From: Chlorella sorokiniana
Lineage: Eukaryota > Chlorophyta > Trebouxiophyceae > Chlorellales > Chlorellaceae
Length of the DNA stretch: 64,000 nucleotides
Direction: 5' to 3'
Assembly: GCA_025917655.1 (NCBI GenBank)
Contig: CP084616.1
Location: 620,001-684,000, forward strand
In this document: positions 21,153-30,745 of the stretch, one piece after another
Numbering within the stretch: the stretch's first letter is position 1
Layout of the letters: each line of letters begins with the position of its first letter
Translations under genes and position numbers: made by a program
Notes under the pieces: generated by a model
What the model was told of the DNA's origin: nothing
Seen by the model: the letters and a program-made list of their open reading frames with translations, nothing else
The model's database searches: none

Positions 21153-24100
21153 ATGGACGTCAAGTACATCATAGCGTTGGACATTGGGAGCTCCACAACG
21201 TGAGTCGTTGCCCCGCGTTTCAGCTTTGCCCAGCCTTGCTCCAGTGCCCAGGCTCTGCGCGGGCCCTGCGCTTTGTGCGGGCCCTGCGCTTTGTGCGGGC
21301 TCCTACGCGCGCCGTGCGGGCTCCTACGCGGGCTGTGCGGGCTGTGCGGGCTGTGCGGGCTGTGCGGGCTGTCAGCCTTGAGCCTGAAAAGGCTGCGGGC
21401 TGCGCGGGCTCTTGACCGACTGGCAGCTGACTCACGCGGGCTGTGCGGGCTGTGCGGGACTGTGCAGGGCGGCGGTTGGCTTCGATCTCAGCACCGCCGA
21501 TGCCGACGCCGACACGCCGCTCCTCACGTTTGCACTGGACCCGGTAAGCAACAACCCGTGGGTCTCATCCATCGGCGTCGTGTCTGACGATGGCGAGATC
21601 CAGTTCGGCGTCGACACAAGCGAGGCAAGTGGCACCTGCGCCACCGCCGCCGCTCGCCGCTGCCACTCACCGCTGCCACCGCTGCCGCTGCCACTGCCGC
21701 TGCCACTCGCCGCTGCCACCCGCCGCTGCCACTCGCCGCTGCCACTGCCACTGCCGCTGCCACTCACCACCGCTGCCACCGGTTAAACAGTGCTGAACGC
21801 CGCGCCTGGTTTGTGACACAGGCGCCGAAGACCCACGTGCTGGCGACGATCAAGCGCCTGGTGGGGCTGAAGGCGGGCGAAATCAATGATTCGAAGCTGC
21901 TGGGGACCGTGCAGGCGGCAGTGGAAGCTGGCGAGGACGGCTACCTGCAGTATGTCATCCCCACCAACCAGGGCACCCGGATCGCAGTGAAACCGCACGT
22001 CGCGATGGCCAAGCTGGTCCGCTTCGTGTACGACGTAAGTGCTGTCGTGTGCTGTCGTGTGCTGTTGTGTGCTGCCGTGTGCTGTCGTGTGCTACCGTGT
22101 GCTGCTACCGTGTGCTGCCGTGTGCTGCTGTGTGCTACCGTGTGCTGCCGTGTGCTGTTGTGTGCTGCCGTGTGCTGCCTTGTGCTGCCGTGTGCTGCCC
22201 AGGCCAGTGCCGTTGCGGTGACGAGTCTTCTTCGGTTTCTTCAGACAATCGCCGTGCAGCTGGACATGGACCCAGACGCCCTGGCACCCGTGTGCAAGTT
22301 CATCGCGACGGTCCCAGCCTACGCCAGTAGCGACACACGCCAGGCCGTGCAGCAGGCGCTGCAGATCGCCGGGCTGTGCAAGGCAGGCGACGTGCAGCTG
22401 ATCAGTGAACCCACCGGCGGTAAGATGTGGCTGTGGCTGGTGCCGCGGCTGTGCGTGACTGCGTGTGCGTGACTGCGTGTGACTGCGTGTGCGTGACTGC
22501 GTGTGACACTTGTGCTGTCGTGCACGCAGCCATCATGCACTCGCTGGTGAAGAGGAAGCTGGACAATGCCTGGCAGGGCAGGGACTCTCTGGTGATGTTG
22601 GTGGACGTCGGGGCCGGCACCACCGACATCACGCTGGTCAAGTACACCGTGACGGGATCGGAAGTGCAGGTCGTCGCCACTCGAGGCAACAACGTGATGG
22701 GCGGCCTGAACGTCACCCAGCACCTGTACGACACTGTGCTGGACGGCATGGACGACGCGCAGAAGGCCGCGGCGAAGTCTCACCACAAACGCCTCTTCTT
22801 GGTGCGCTGGGGCTGACCGCGCCTGGCCTGCCTGCGCCTGACCTGCCCGCACCCGGCCTGCCTGCGCCTGGCCTGCCTGCGCCTGACCTGCCCGCCCGGC
22901 CTGCCTACGCCTGGCCTGCCTGCGCCTGACCTGCCCGCACCCGGCCTGGGCCCGTCGAGTGCAGGCCGTCGACACCCTCAAAGTGAAGCTGTCGATTTCC
23001 AACAAGCTGAAGAAGGCCCAGGCGCCCCTCAACATCGGCGGCTCCACAGTGACGGTGACGCTGACGTCTGATGACCTGGCCAAGGCCTGCGAGCAGACCT
23101 TCCAGCCGGCCCAGTACGTGGCCGATGGCAGCGACCTGAGGAGTCTGGTGACCAAGGCCGTGGAAGACGCCAGAGTGCACGAGCTCGTCGCCAGCGACCC
23201 CAAGCTGCTGGACAACATCATTGTGTTCGTGGCGGGAGGCTCCGGCCAGCTGCAGTACGTCCCCGACCAGCTGAAGGAGCTCGGGTACAAGCCCTTTGTG
23301 TTCACCGGCAACGATGCCCAGATGGCCGTGGTGACCGGCGCCCTGCAGACGGCCCTGGTGAAGCACGGCGTGTACGACAACATTGGCATCCACGCCTTCA
23401 CCAACGCCGCCCCGTACAGCATCGCTGTCAAGCTGGTGAAAAACTTTCCAGGTCCCGGTGGCCATATCGTGGCGGGGCGCATGTGAGTGCCGGCTTGTGT
23501 TGCACTCGCTGTTGGTGCTGGTGTTGGTGCTGGTGCTGCTGCCGCTTGCTGGTCTTGACCAGATTTGAGCCGGCGCAGGTTCGCCCCAGGAAACCCCATG
23601 TACTACTGGGTGGAGATCATTCGCAAGAACCAGCGACTGCCACAGGAGGCAGAGATGATATGCGATCCCGTGGAGGGCTCAACGACCATCCAGCTACAGG
23701 CAAGGTCCAGCTTCGGGCAAGGTCCAGCTGCGGGCAAGGTCCAGCTGCGGGCAAGGTCCACCTGCGGGCTTGGTCGTTGCACACGACCGACGCAACAGCC
23801 GATGCCGATGCACCCTTGCCGATGCACCCTTGCCGATGCACCCTTGCTCGCGTCGCAGTTGGGCAAGGTGCACCCCGACGTCGACTTTTGGGACGACGGG
23901 AAGCCCAAGCACGACTACTCGAGCTACACCGCTCACCCAAACCTGCTGGACCGGAACGTGGGCGGCAGCATCGAGGTCCTCAACGGCTGGCGCATCACGG
24001 GCATCACGAGCAAGGGGGCGTGCGAGAGACCTTCCGCATGAACGAGAACGGCATCCTGACCTGCGACGCCAAGGAGATCGACAACCCCGACAACGCCGCG

Positions 24101-24433
24101 GCCTGCAAAGTGCACGCAGGAGGTGAGCCCGCTCTGGCTGGCGCTCTGGCTGGTGCTGGGGCTGGGGCTGGTGCTGGTGCTGGGGCTGGCGCTGCTGGTA
24201 CCTGTGACGCCAGCGCTGATTCTGGCGCTGTCGGTGCAGGCTTCCAGCTGATCCTGGACCCCGCCGCCGACCCCGCCGGCAACGACGACCAGTCGGACGA
24301 CTTCGACGACCTCAGCGACAGCGACGAGCACGATGCCAACGAGCACGATGCCAACGAGCACGATGCCAACGAGCACGATGCCAACGAGCACGATGCCAAC
24401 GAGCACGATGCCAAGAAGCCCCGCCTCGACTGA
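21153..24433 (+). CDS. Hsp70 family chaperone, nine exons
   Basis: Exons: 21153-21199, 21468-21624, 21822-22034, 22245-22419, 22530-22801, 22965-23482, 23579-23699, 23859-24122, 24240-24433. Joined, they give 653 residues after one added G in a G run near 24013, the normal length of Hsp70. ATPase motifs are in order: ALDIGSSTT (phosphate 1), EPTGAI (connect), LVDVGAGTTDITLVKYT (phosphate 2), FVAGGSGQLQYVPDQL (adenosine), followed by a substrate-binding domain and an acidic tail with an EHDAN repeat and KKPRLD. It folds proteins using ATP. It diverges from cytosolic Hsp70 (GAGTTD for GGGTFD). The eight introns (96-268 bases) have GT-AG or GC-AG ends (GC at 21625 and 23700), and each is largely one private tandem repeat. 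No promoter motif was found. Confidence 0.9.
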
Positions 24434-24522
24434 GCCTGATTGAAACTGTTGCGTTTTCGGGTGTCACATGGTACAGCTGAGACCAAATAAAATGGGACAC
24501 TTCCAAGACACACAGAGCAAAG

Positions 24523-24654
24523 CTGTATCGGGCTGACCAGCGACGATGTGCGATTCGGCAAGAACTACATGGGGTGCATGCTTGTCGCGAGCCTGGTGTA
24601 CAGCTACTCGACCCTGGCCTGTCAAAACCCTCCGCGACCGCGACACCCGTTCGC
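24523..24654 (+). repeat. mosaic duplicate: end of the 16.5-17.3 kb gene plus module copy 3
   Basis: GGCTGACCAGCGACGATGTG and AATTCGG/GATTCGGCAAGAACTAC correspond to the last codons of the gene ending at 17300, now altered, followed directly by GCTTGTCGCGAGCCTGGTG and CCTCCGCGACCGCGACACCC of the module. An AATAAA lies at 24487-24492. This joins pieces that are in the same order at 17.2-17.4 kb, so it is a partial segmental copy. Confidence 0.7.
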
Positions 24655-24845
24655 CTGGCGGACTCGCTGGCGCTGGCCAAGCTGGAGGGCAAGACGCCGC
24701 GGGGGCGTGCGCGGGCGTGCTGGCCGTGGCCGCGCGGACGTGTGGCGTCGAGACCGCGAAGAAGGCGATCGCGGACGCGTGCATGGTGTCCGTGGGCACG
24801 GTTGAAAAGATGGCAAAGCTTGTAACCCCGGAACGTGACTTCTTT
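24655..24845 (+). pseudogene. TFIIB-like cyclin-fold fragment
   Basis: Starting exactly where the duplicated module stops, the reading SLALAKLEGKTPRG, then (after one base is dropped from a GGGGG run) GVLAVAARTCGVETAKKAIA and VSVGTVEKMAKLV, matches the second cyclin-like repeat of transcription factor IIB (RTPxxIAAAxIxxAxRxxGxxxTxKEIAxxxxVSxxTIxxxY). TFIIB bridges TBP and RNA polymerase II and is commonly carried by giant viruses. The zinc ribbon and first repeat are absent and no start codon precedes the fragment, so it is 5'-truncated by the rearrangement that placed the module here. Confidence 0.65.
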
Positions 24846-24859
24846 TCGGCAAGCCGGGG

Positions 24860-25103
24860 ATGCGCTTCTGCGAGCAACCGGTGTGGATCTACATCAGGCT
24901 GGCCGTGGACATCAGAGAGGCCTACCGGCTGTACGACCGCCTGGGCGCCCGAGCGCGGCGTCGCGAAGCACCCGACCGTGCACTTCGACCTGCCGGACGT
25001 GACCCTGACGGTGCGCGTGCGGTGCGACGCCTCGGACGCGGACGCCTTGCAAGCCGACTTGGTGCGGCACATGACGGAGCACGTCGAGTGGGCGTGGGCG
25101 TGA
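24860..25103 (+). CDS. small uncharacterised protein, one frameshift
   Basis: From the ATG at 24860: MRFCEQPVWIYIRLAVDIRE, YRLYDRLGA, then a one-base shift near 24950 into HPTVHFDLPDVTLTVRVRCD and ADLVRHMTEHVEWAW to the TGA at 25103. About 80 residues with an alpha/beta pattern. It follows the TFIIB-like fragment closely and could in principle be a continuation of the same broken gene. No family recognised. Confidence 0.45.
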
Positions 25104-25146
25104 CCGGGTTCGACGACAATGATGTAAAAGACTTGTGAAAGACTTC

Positions 25147-25892
25147 TCAGTTGATCCCGATGGCCAGGTCGTTGTTCCGGAGCTGCTGGTGCGCGAGGCC
25201 CAGGTCCATGCGCACGTTCTGGGACGGCAGCTTGTTGTACGTCCCGGTGGGCTGGCCGAGGGGCGCGACGCCCAGGGGGAACTGGGTCGTGGGCAGGGCC
25301 GAGCCCGAGGGCATCTCGAGGCGCTCGCGGGCGCCGTGCGGCGAGTCCCGCACGGCCCCGAGCGCGCTGGCCATGTTGGGCGCGGGCATCCACCCCGCCA
25401 GGATTTGGTCGTGCCGCTTGGACTCGCGGTCCAGCCACTGCTCGGTGCCGGTGACGCGCGCGCCCTTGATGTAGGGCGTGGCGACGCCCAGCTGCGAGGG
25501 CACGTGCGCGTGCTCGCGCAGGTCCTGTCCATGCGGTCCATGGGCCTCGCGCGGCCTCCCTCGATGCGCGACGCGGGGTTGCCGACCGTGGCCGCGTTGG
25601 TCGAGGCGCGGTTGTTGGGCGCGAGCAGGTACGGCTGCTGGGCGAGGCCGGCCGAGGGGCCCGTGACCACGCCGGCTCCGTGGTCGTCTTTGCGCCTCGC
25701 GGTTCTGGCACAGCCTGGAGGCGTCGTACTCGTTGTTGACGTAGGCCCCCGTGCCCGCCCGCGCGCCGGTCGCGTTGGTCTGCGGCTGTCCACCACCTCG
25801 TCCCAGGGCTTGGCGCAGCTGTGCGGCGACGCGTCGAGCGCCTCCACCACGCGCCGCCGGAACTCGAGGGCGGCCGAGGACGTGACAAACAC
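25147..25892 (-). CDS. virion-type protein, probable C-terminal portion
   Basis: Minus-strand reading from 25892: VTSSAALEFRRRVVEALDAS, then a shift into a frame with PNNRASTNAATVGNPASRIE, then a shift into PSQLGVATPYIKGARVTGTE, SKRHDQILAGWMPAPNMASA and HQQLRNNDLAIGIN before the TAA at 25147. The Asn-Arg-x-(S/T)-Thr segment and the short ending with RNND resemble the C-terminal region of the large NCLDV protein whose N-terminal region I see at 26.1-26.8 kb on the same strand. It may therefore be the other half of that gene, separated by a short foreign piece. Alternatively it is an independent gene. At least two one-base shifts are needed. Confidence 0.5.
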
Positions 25893-25929
25893 GTTCGTGA
25901 AGACGAGGTGGCGCCCGCCTTGGTCAGGC

Positions 25930-26082
25930 CGTCGGGCAACGCACTACGCAGCGGGCCACGTTCGAGGACCTGTTCTGGAAGTACAAGGACAAGGTCAGCG
26001 CGCCCCCGAGGTCCGCCTGCTCATGATGGTCGGAGGCAGCGCCATGATGTTCCACTACACCCTCCTCGAGTTCCGCGTGTGA
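25930..26082 (+). pseudogene. fragment of an NCLDV conserved protein (DUF5767-like)
   Basis: On the plus strand, opposite to both neighbours, the reading ATFEDLFWKYKDKVSAPP, then after one base PEVRLLMMVGGSAMMFHYT, ends at a TGA at 26082. From memory this matches the core of a family shared by many nucleocytoviricots (KYKxxxxxPPExKLxxMxGGSAxMFHLT), which I associate with DUF5767; the name should be checked. The usual upstream FDLDGWS region and downstream tail are absent, so only about 45 residues of a normally several-hundred-residue protein remain. Confidence 0.55.
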
Positions 26083-26841
26083 CTTAAAGGCGGGTGTACT
26101 CGAAGGCGTGTGACTCGAAGGCGTGTGACTCGAAGGCCCCTCGCACGCCACGGCGTAGTGCATGCCGAGGATCGCATGCCGACCAGCGCGGCGCCGGGCA
26201 CGAAGCCGCCGGGCAGGTTGTTCTTCTTCCAGCCAAAGTCCTGGGGCATGATCCTCATCATGGGGTGGAAGCCGTCGGTGGCCTGGACATCGATGCCCGC
26301 GCCCACGCCCGGGCCGACCCGCGTCTGCTGCGTGGGCAGCACGTGGTTTTGCAGCTTGGAGGGCACGTACCGCCCCGCGACCGCGTCGAGTCCCACGGGC
26401 GAGGACCGCGCGAAGCCGCCGGACCCGACGCGGGCGGCGGACTGCTCTGGGCGGAACATGGCGGGGATCTCGCGCTTGTTGCGGTACGTGCCGGTCTGGG
26501 ACACGTCCGCGTCCCGGGCGCCCGTGAACATCTCGAGGCGTCGCTTGAACTGGGTGTTGGTTCCCTGCGTCTTGGCCGAGGTGAAGTACGGCTGGGGCCC
26601 GGCGCCCGGCTTGCCCGCGACCACGCCGGTGAGCCCCGGCTGCAGCGACTGCTCCCACCTGGCCTGCGTGGCCGCCCGGTCCTCGTCAGGGGCCTTTGCG
26701 CGGCCGTGCCCGGGCCGAAGGGGTACTCCTGGGGGTGCGACAACGCGCGCTGCTGCGACCCGGCGCGCGCGGCTCCTTGACAGTCGCGGACGCGGCCCAG
26801 CCAGCCAGCCCCACGAGACCCGCGATTGCCAGCTCGGCCAT
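26055..26841 (-). CDS. NCLDV virion-type membrane protein (DUF5899-like), N-terminal part
   Basis: The ATG at 26841 begins MAELAIAGLVGLAGWAASAT, a single N-terminal membrane helix. After one or two one-base shifts the main frame gives QPYFTSAKTQGTNTQFKRRL, EMFTG, YRNKREIPAMFRPEQSAARV, DAVAGRYVPSKLQNHVLPTQ, RVGPGVGAGI and WKKNNLPGGFVPGAALVGMR. The order PYF...TNT...R.E.FTG...KKE...F.P...RY.PS...RVGPG...KNNP...V.G is what I know from a large conserved protein of giant viruses and phycodnaviruses (I associate it with DUF5899). That protein is membrane- or virion-associated. Similarity stops at about 26160, where a triple CGAAGGCGTGTGACT tandem repeat begins, so the gene looks cut short. Confidence 0.6.
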
Positions 26842-26899
26842 GCGCGTGTCACAGACTTTATTTTCCACAACCGCGCACTGACCTGGCAAACCGCGCAAT

Positions 26900-27215
26900 G
26901 GCCCAGGCCGAGTCCGCACCGGCCGAGTCCGCAGCGCCCGCGTCCATTCTGTGTGCCCGTCGCACTTTGCGTTGCACGAACTCGAGTACGTTTTACCGGC
27001 GCACACAGGACTGTAAAGCATTGGGCACATGCACTCGTTCGAGTCTGGGGCCCGGGCGCGGTCCTCGCGGGCGCCAGCACGGTCTTCGCGGGCGCCCAAA
27101 CACGGTCTTCGCGGGCGCCAGCACGGTCTCCAGCAGCCCACGCCCAGGCCATGCTCGGGCACGCGGCGGCCAGCGCGACGGCGACCAGGACCGCGACCAC
27201 CATAGCCGGGTCCAT
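26900..27215 (-). CDS. secreted Kazal-like protein
   Basis: The ATG at 27215 opens with MDPAMVVAVLVAVALAAACP, a signal peptide. After a one-base shift the frame reads a 24-base tandem repeat (GAREDRA, 27060-27130) and then ECMCPMLYSPVCAGKTYSSS followed by CNAKCDGHTEW. The spacing C-x-C...PVC...TY...C-x-x-x-C is that of a Kazal domain, which typically inhibits serine proteases by a disulphide-held loop. The P1 residue cannot be assigned with confidence. The 3' end is uncertain because the frame runs on into the next gene upstream of 26841. If expressed it would be exported or sit in a virion envelope. Confidence 0.6.
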
Positions 27216-27247
27216 GCACCGGTCCCAGAAAAACCGCGTCGGCCGCA

Positions 27248-27312
27248 CCGCTAGCGTCGGCTCCGCTTTGCTAGCGTCGGCTCGCACTGCTAGCGTCGGC
27301 TCGCACCGCTAG
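27248..27312. repeat. GCTAGCGTCGGCTC tandem repeat
   Basis: Four imperfect copies of a 17-18 base unit (CTAGCGTCGGCTCGCAC) lie between the Kazal-like gene and the gene ending near 27311. It may be intergenic or the degenerate 3' end of the latter. Confidence 0.7.
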
Positions 27313-27983
27313 CGATGGCGGAACAGTCCGAACAACCCCGGCCTGGCATGCCCGCGCGCCGCCTGCCCGCTCTCCGCTCGGTCCCGCGCCTTTGCTGCCT
27401 GCTCCCGCTCTCGGTCCGCCTGGTCCCGCGCCGCCTGGTCCCGCGCCGCCTGGTCCCGCGCCTTTGCTGCCTGCTCGGCCGCCGCCGCACTGCTCTCGCG
27501 CGCTCCAGTCTTTGCTCCTGCCGTCGACGTTCATCGCGCTCGATTTCGTCTCTCACGATGCGCGCGACCTGGCCCTCACGACTGATGACCACTTCGACCT
27601 GGACGTCTGCCAGCATAGGCGCGCGGACCTTCAAGTCGCCCAGGCCCCCGGCGTACAGGTCCATGGCCATCACCGCGGCACGCCGGCGGTGGTGGAATGG
27701 CACTGTCCTGGTGTCGGGAACTTCGACTGTGAACTTGAGCTTGTCCTCTAATTTGCTGAGACCCCAGTACAGGCCGTTCATGTTCGCATTCGCGGCGCGC
27801 CGGACCAGCGACTCCTCGTCCGCGAGAAGGGTCTCGATCTTCGACAGGATGCCCGGGACCTCGGGCGCGGCGAGCACCTGGTGCGCGGCAAGGCCTTCCA
27901 GCTGACACACGCGTTCGTGCGGCATCAGCCGGAACGCCTCGCTGCGACGCGCCGGCGGGGACGACGTCGGTGATCGAGCCCAT
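27311..27983 (-). CDS. uncharacterised protein with basic repeat tail
   Basis: Probable start MGSITDVVP at 27983. One shift near 27955 leads to ARRSEAFRLMPHERVCQLEG, GILSKIETLLADEESLVRRA, NMNGLYWGLSKLEDKLKFTV, RAAVMAMDLYAGGLGDLKVR and QVEVVISREGQVARIVRDEI. The tail is highly basic (ERDERRRQEQRLERARAV) and passes into a 15-base tandem repeat (RRGTR). About 225 residues. The body is a well-formed alpha/beta domain; the basic tail could bind nucleic acid. I recognise no family. Confidence 0.55.
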
Positions 27984-28149
27984 CGAAACCTGTTGAAAAC
28001 CACAGGCAAATGCGCCGGGCGTGACCAAATGGCCGGGAGGGGTGTGTCACGTGTCGGTCACACCAACCGCGCGAAGTTCGAACCATGTCTCGGGCGGGTG
28101 TCACGGTCGTCTCGGGTCTTGACCGAGGGCCGGCGCACCCTGTAGCGAA

Positions 28150-29433
28150 ATGCCACGATGTACGCCGTTGCGCCCCGCGCTGCCGCCTTTGCTGCGCACG
28201 GGCAATGCCATCCTCGACTCGCTGCTGGCCAGCGCGCTGCTGACCCCGCTGGCCCGCGCGCCAGCCATCTGGGCGTGGCTGTGCAAAAGCGCGTGTGCGG
28301 CCCCGTGCACTCCGTGACGATCAAAGACGATCCCTCGGAGCCCGTGAACATCTTTGTTCTTCGCGGCGCGCAGCAGAAGCCTGTCGGCGCTGCTGGAACG
28401 GACCGGCGGGGACGGGCAGGCTGGACGTGTGCGTGACCACTTCGTACACCGAGTACGTGATGCCCGAGGTCAACGACTGGCGCATCATGTGGCACCAGGG
28501 CGTTGCGATCCGCTGGTGCTGGCGACCGCCGAGTCCAAGCAGCGGACCTTCCAGAAGTACGTGCTGGAGTCGTACTCCGCGACGGCCCTCGCCAGGTTCA
28601 CCGACGAGGCGATGAAGGAGTACCGGGACTGGTTGCGGGAGCCTGGGGTGTGGACGTTCCGCGGAAAGTCGTGGAAGCCGCAAACCGTGCACCGACCCAG
28701 GACCTTCAACAACCTCGCCATGGACCCGGGCACCAAGAGCACCTGGCTGGCGGACATCGACACCTTCCCGGCCGGCGAGGACTGGTACGCGTCCAAGGGC
28801 CCGGACTGGAAGCGGGGCTACCTCCCCGCACGGGCCCCCGTGCACCGGCAAGACCAGCGTCATCCGCGCGATGGGCGACCGCGCCAAGGCCGACGTGTAC
28901 ATCATGAACCCGCGCGCCCGGACAGCGACGAGGACATGTCCGACGCGTTCAACCAGCTGCCCAGCAAGTGCATCGTGGTCTTCGAGGACATCGACTGCAT
29001 GGGCAAGGTCGCTCGGTTGAGGCCCAGCGCAGGCGCCGACCCCGACGCCGACCCCGACACCGCCAGCACCGCCGCGACGGTCAGTGCAACGGTCGTCGGT
29101 GGCGCAGTGCCCTTTCGCGGTTCCGGCCCGTCCCCTGTCCGCCCTGCTCAACCAGCTGGACGGCGTGGTCGGCGCGCACGGGCGCATCGTGGTCATGACC
29201 AGCAACCACCCCGAGGTGCTGGACCCCGCGCTGGTGCGCCCGGCCGCGTCGACCTCAAGGTGCACCTGGGCCTGTGCACGGCCGAGATCTTTGGACGAGT
29301 TGCAGGCCATGTTCTACCCCGACAACCCCCGGCGGTCCATCCCGCCGGACGCGTACTCCCCGCCCAGGTCGTCAGCGCGTTCATGGCCCACCGCGACAGC
29401 CTGGCCGACGCAATTGACTTCCTCACTCAGTGA
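28150..29433 (+). CDS. BCS1-like AAA ATPase
   Basis: From the ATG at 28150: an N-terminal hydrophobic helix (LDSLLASALLTPLARAP), a BCS1-specific region (HSVTIKDDPSEPVNIFVLRG; RTFQKYVLESYSATALARFT; TVHRPRTFNNLAMDPG), then the AAA module: Walker A GPPCTGKTSVIRAM, Walker B KCIVVFEDIDCMG, sensor 1 RIVVMTSNHPEVLDPALVRP followed by the arginine-finger region (GRVDLKV), and a C-terminal lid with AFMAHRDSLADAIDFLTQ. BCS1 proteins translocate or assemble folded proteins such as Rieske Fe-S in mitochondria; viral relatives are known in several giant viruses with unknown role. About 425 residues, normal for the family. At least six one-base shifts are needed, including one inside Walker A codons at about 28830. 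Next to an RNA ligase gene, tail to tail. Confidence 0.85.
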
Positions 29434-29473
29434 CTCTGTGAACGTGTAACGCGACGTGAATCGACGGGACAAG

Positions 29474-30469
29474 TTACGGGACCCGCGACCGGAACCACGC
29501 GCCCGCCTGGCGAGCCACACCCTTCGCCGCCGCCTTGGCCTGCGCCGAGCTAAGAAGCTTGCCTTCTTCGTCCAGCACGTCCTTGACCACCCACCTGGTG
29601 AACAGCGAGATGCTGTGGATGGTCTCGGGCGCGCCCGCTCGCGGAGGTGGTCCAGCCCTGCTCCAGCCGCGCAGGCGTCACGAACCGCGAAAAGTCCTCC
29701 GCGTCCGTCGGGACGGGGCTTTGGGCGGGCGGACGTCAAACCCGTCGGCCTTGGACTTGAACCACAGTCGAGTGGACTCGCACTCGCGGCAGGTCCACAC
29801 GATGCCCTCGCCCTTGCCCGAGGCGCCCAGCGCGAGTGCGGCGGGACACGCGTCGCCCACCGCCGCCGTCGGGGTCCTCACCTCGTCCTCGCACGCCCGG
29901 GGTCCCGGGTGTCCATGGTTACCTCGAAAGTGCCGAAACCCCGCACGTTGAACACGCGGCTGGCTTCGTCGCGCAGGTCGCCAAAGCCCCCAAAGTCCCG
30001 GGAACGCGCCGTCCACGCTCACCGCGAACGGGGCCACGAACTGTCGACCTGGTTCACCCCGACGCGCGCCCGCACGCCCGACCCGCCAGCTCGCCGTGCG
30101 GCACCACCGCGGCCTCGTCGTGAGATGCCGCCGTGGTCCGAGCTTTTTTTGAGGCCATTTGGAACGCGGGCAGGCGCTGGTGCACAAAGTCCCGGGAACC
30201 CAGGTTGTCGGCGGCCTTGCTCAGCTTGCGATTGCGCGACGGCACCTGGACTTCCGCGCCCGCCCGAGCCTGGGCGATCGCGATGTGGGTGCCGTGCAGC
30301 TTGACCGTGCCCTCGAAGCGGACCTCGGCGGGAAGCGCGGGGAGGTACGGCAGGTCGGACGCCATGTGGCGCAGGTGCCCACCTTCGGGAACGGCTGAAA
30401 CGCATCCGCGTCGGGGCCGCCACAGCCCGCGTCGGGGCCGCCACAGCCTGCGTCGGTGTCCATGGCCAT
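29474..30469 (-). CDS. RNA ligase (Rnl2-like nucleotidyltransferase)
   Basis: From the ATG at 30469 (MAMDTDAGCGGPDAGCGGPD, an 18-base repeat). After one extra G, HMASDLPYLPALPAEVRFEG, then the ligase motif I VKLHGTHIAI, whose Lys would carry AMP. Then VPSRNRKLSKAADN (motif Ia region), VPHGELAG (motif III/IIIa), SFVAPFAVSVDGAF, EGIVWTCRECESTRLWFKSK (motifs IV and V) and a helical C-terminal part with IHSISLFTRWVVKDVLDEEG to the TAA at 29474. These are the ordered motifs of Rnl2-type RNA ligases, which seal nicked RNA and repair tRNA. About 335 residues. Several one-base shifts are required. A CTTTAAG motif lies 24-30 bases upstream of the start. Confidence 0.75.
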
Positions 30470-30492
30470 GGCTGAGCAAGCCTGACGCCCGA

Positions 30493-30499
30493 GCCTTTA
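30493..30499 (-). promoter_or_regulatory. CTTAAAG promoter-like motif
   Basis: CTTAAAG on the minus strand lies 24-30 bases upstream of the RNA ligase ATG at 30469. It overlaps the stop codon of the next gene upstream. Confidence 0.4.
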
Positions 30500-30745
30500 A
30501 GTGCCCCGGACGTGCATCGCCACCGCGTAGCCTGCCGCGTAGCCATCCGTGTGACCTTCCCTGAATCCGGCGCGAAAACCTTGGTCGTAGATGTCCGCAG
30601 AGGTGCCGTACATGTCAAAGACGATCCCGCTGCCCAAGTCGCACATCAGAAACGACCAGTCGTTGTGCGGTGGGTGCCAGTACACGGTCTGGCCCCTCAG
30701 ACCTCGATGGGCGCGTTGGTGCTCACGGGCTGGCAGGTACCGCAT
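30497..30745 (-). CDS. small protein, part of an inverted duplication
   Basis: 82-codon frame from the ATG at 30745: MRYLPARE, then GQTVYWHPPHNDWSFLMCDL, GIVFDMYGTSADIYDQGFRA and HTDGYAAGYAVAMHVRGT. A one-base shift near the N-terminus (STNAPIEV in the neighbouring frame) is possible. The central part (30595-30678) is copied in inverted orientation at 30782-30865. The C-terminal half has a GF/YxxGxxxGY pattern. Function unknown. Confidence 0.5.
   Translation of the reverse strand: MRYLPAREHQRAHRGLRGQTVYWHPPHNDWSFLMCDLGSGIVFDMYGTSADIYDQGFRAGFREGHTDGYAAGYAVAMHVRGT

Noticed and set aside
24464-25939. 491-codon minus-strand frame
   Set aside because: Authentic segments here occur in three different frames; this one is mostly Arg-rich shadow.
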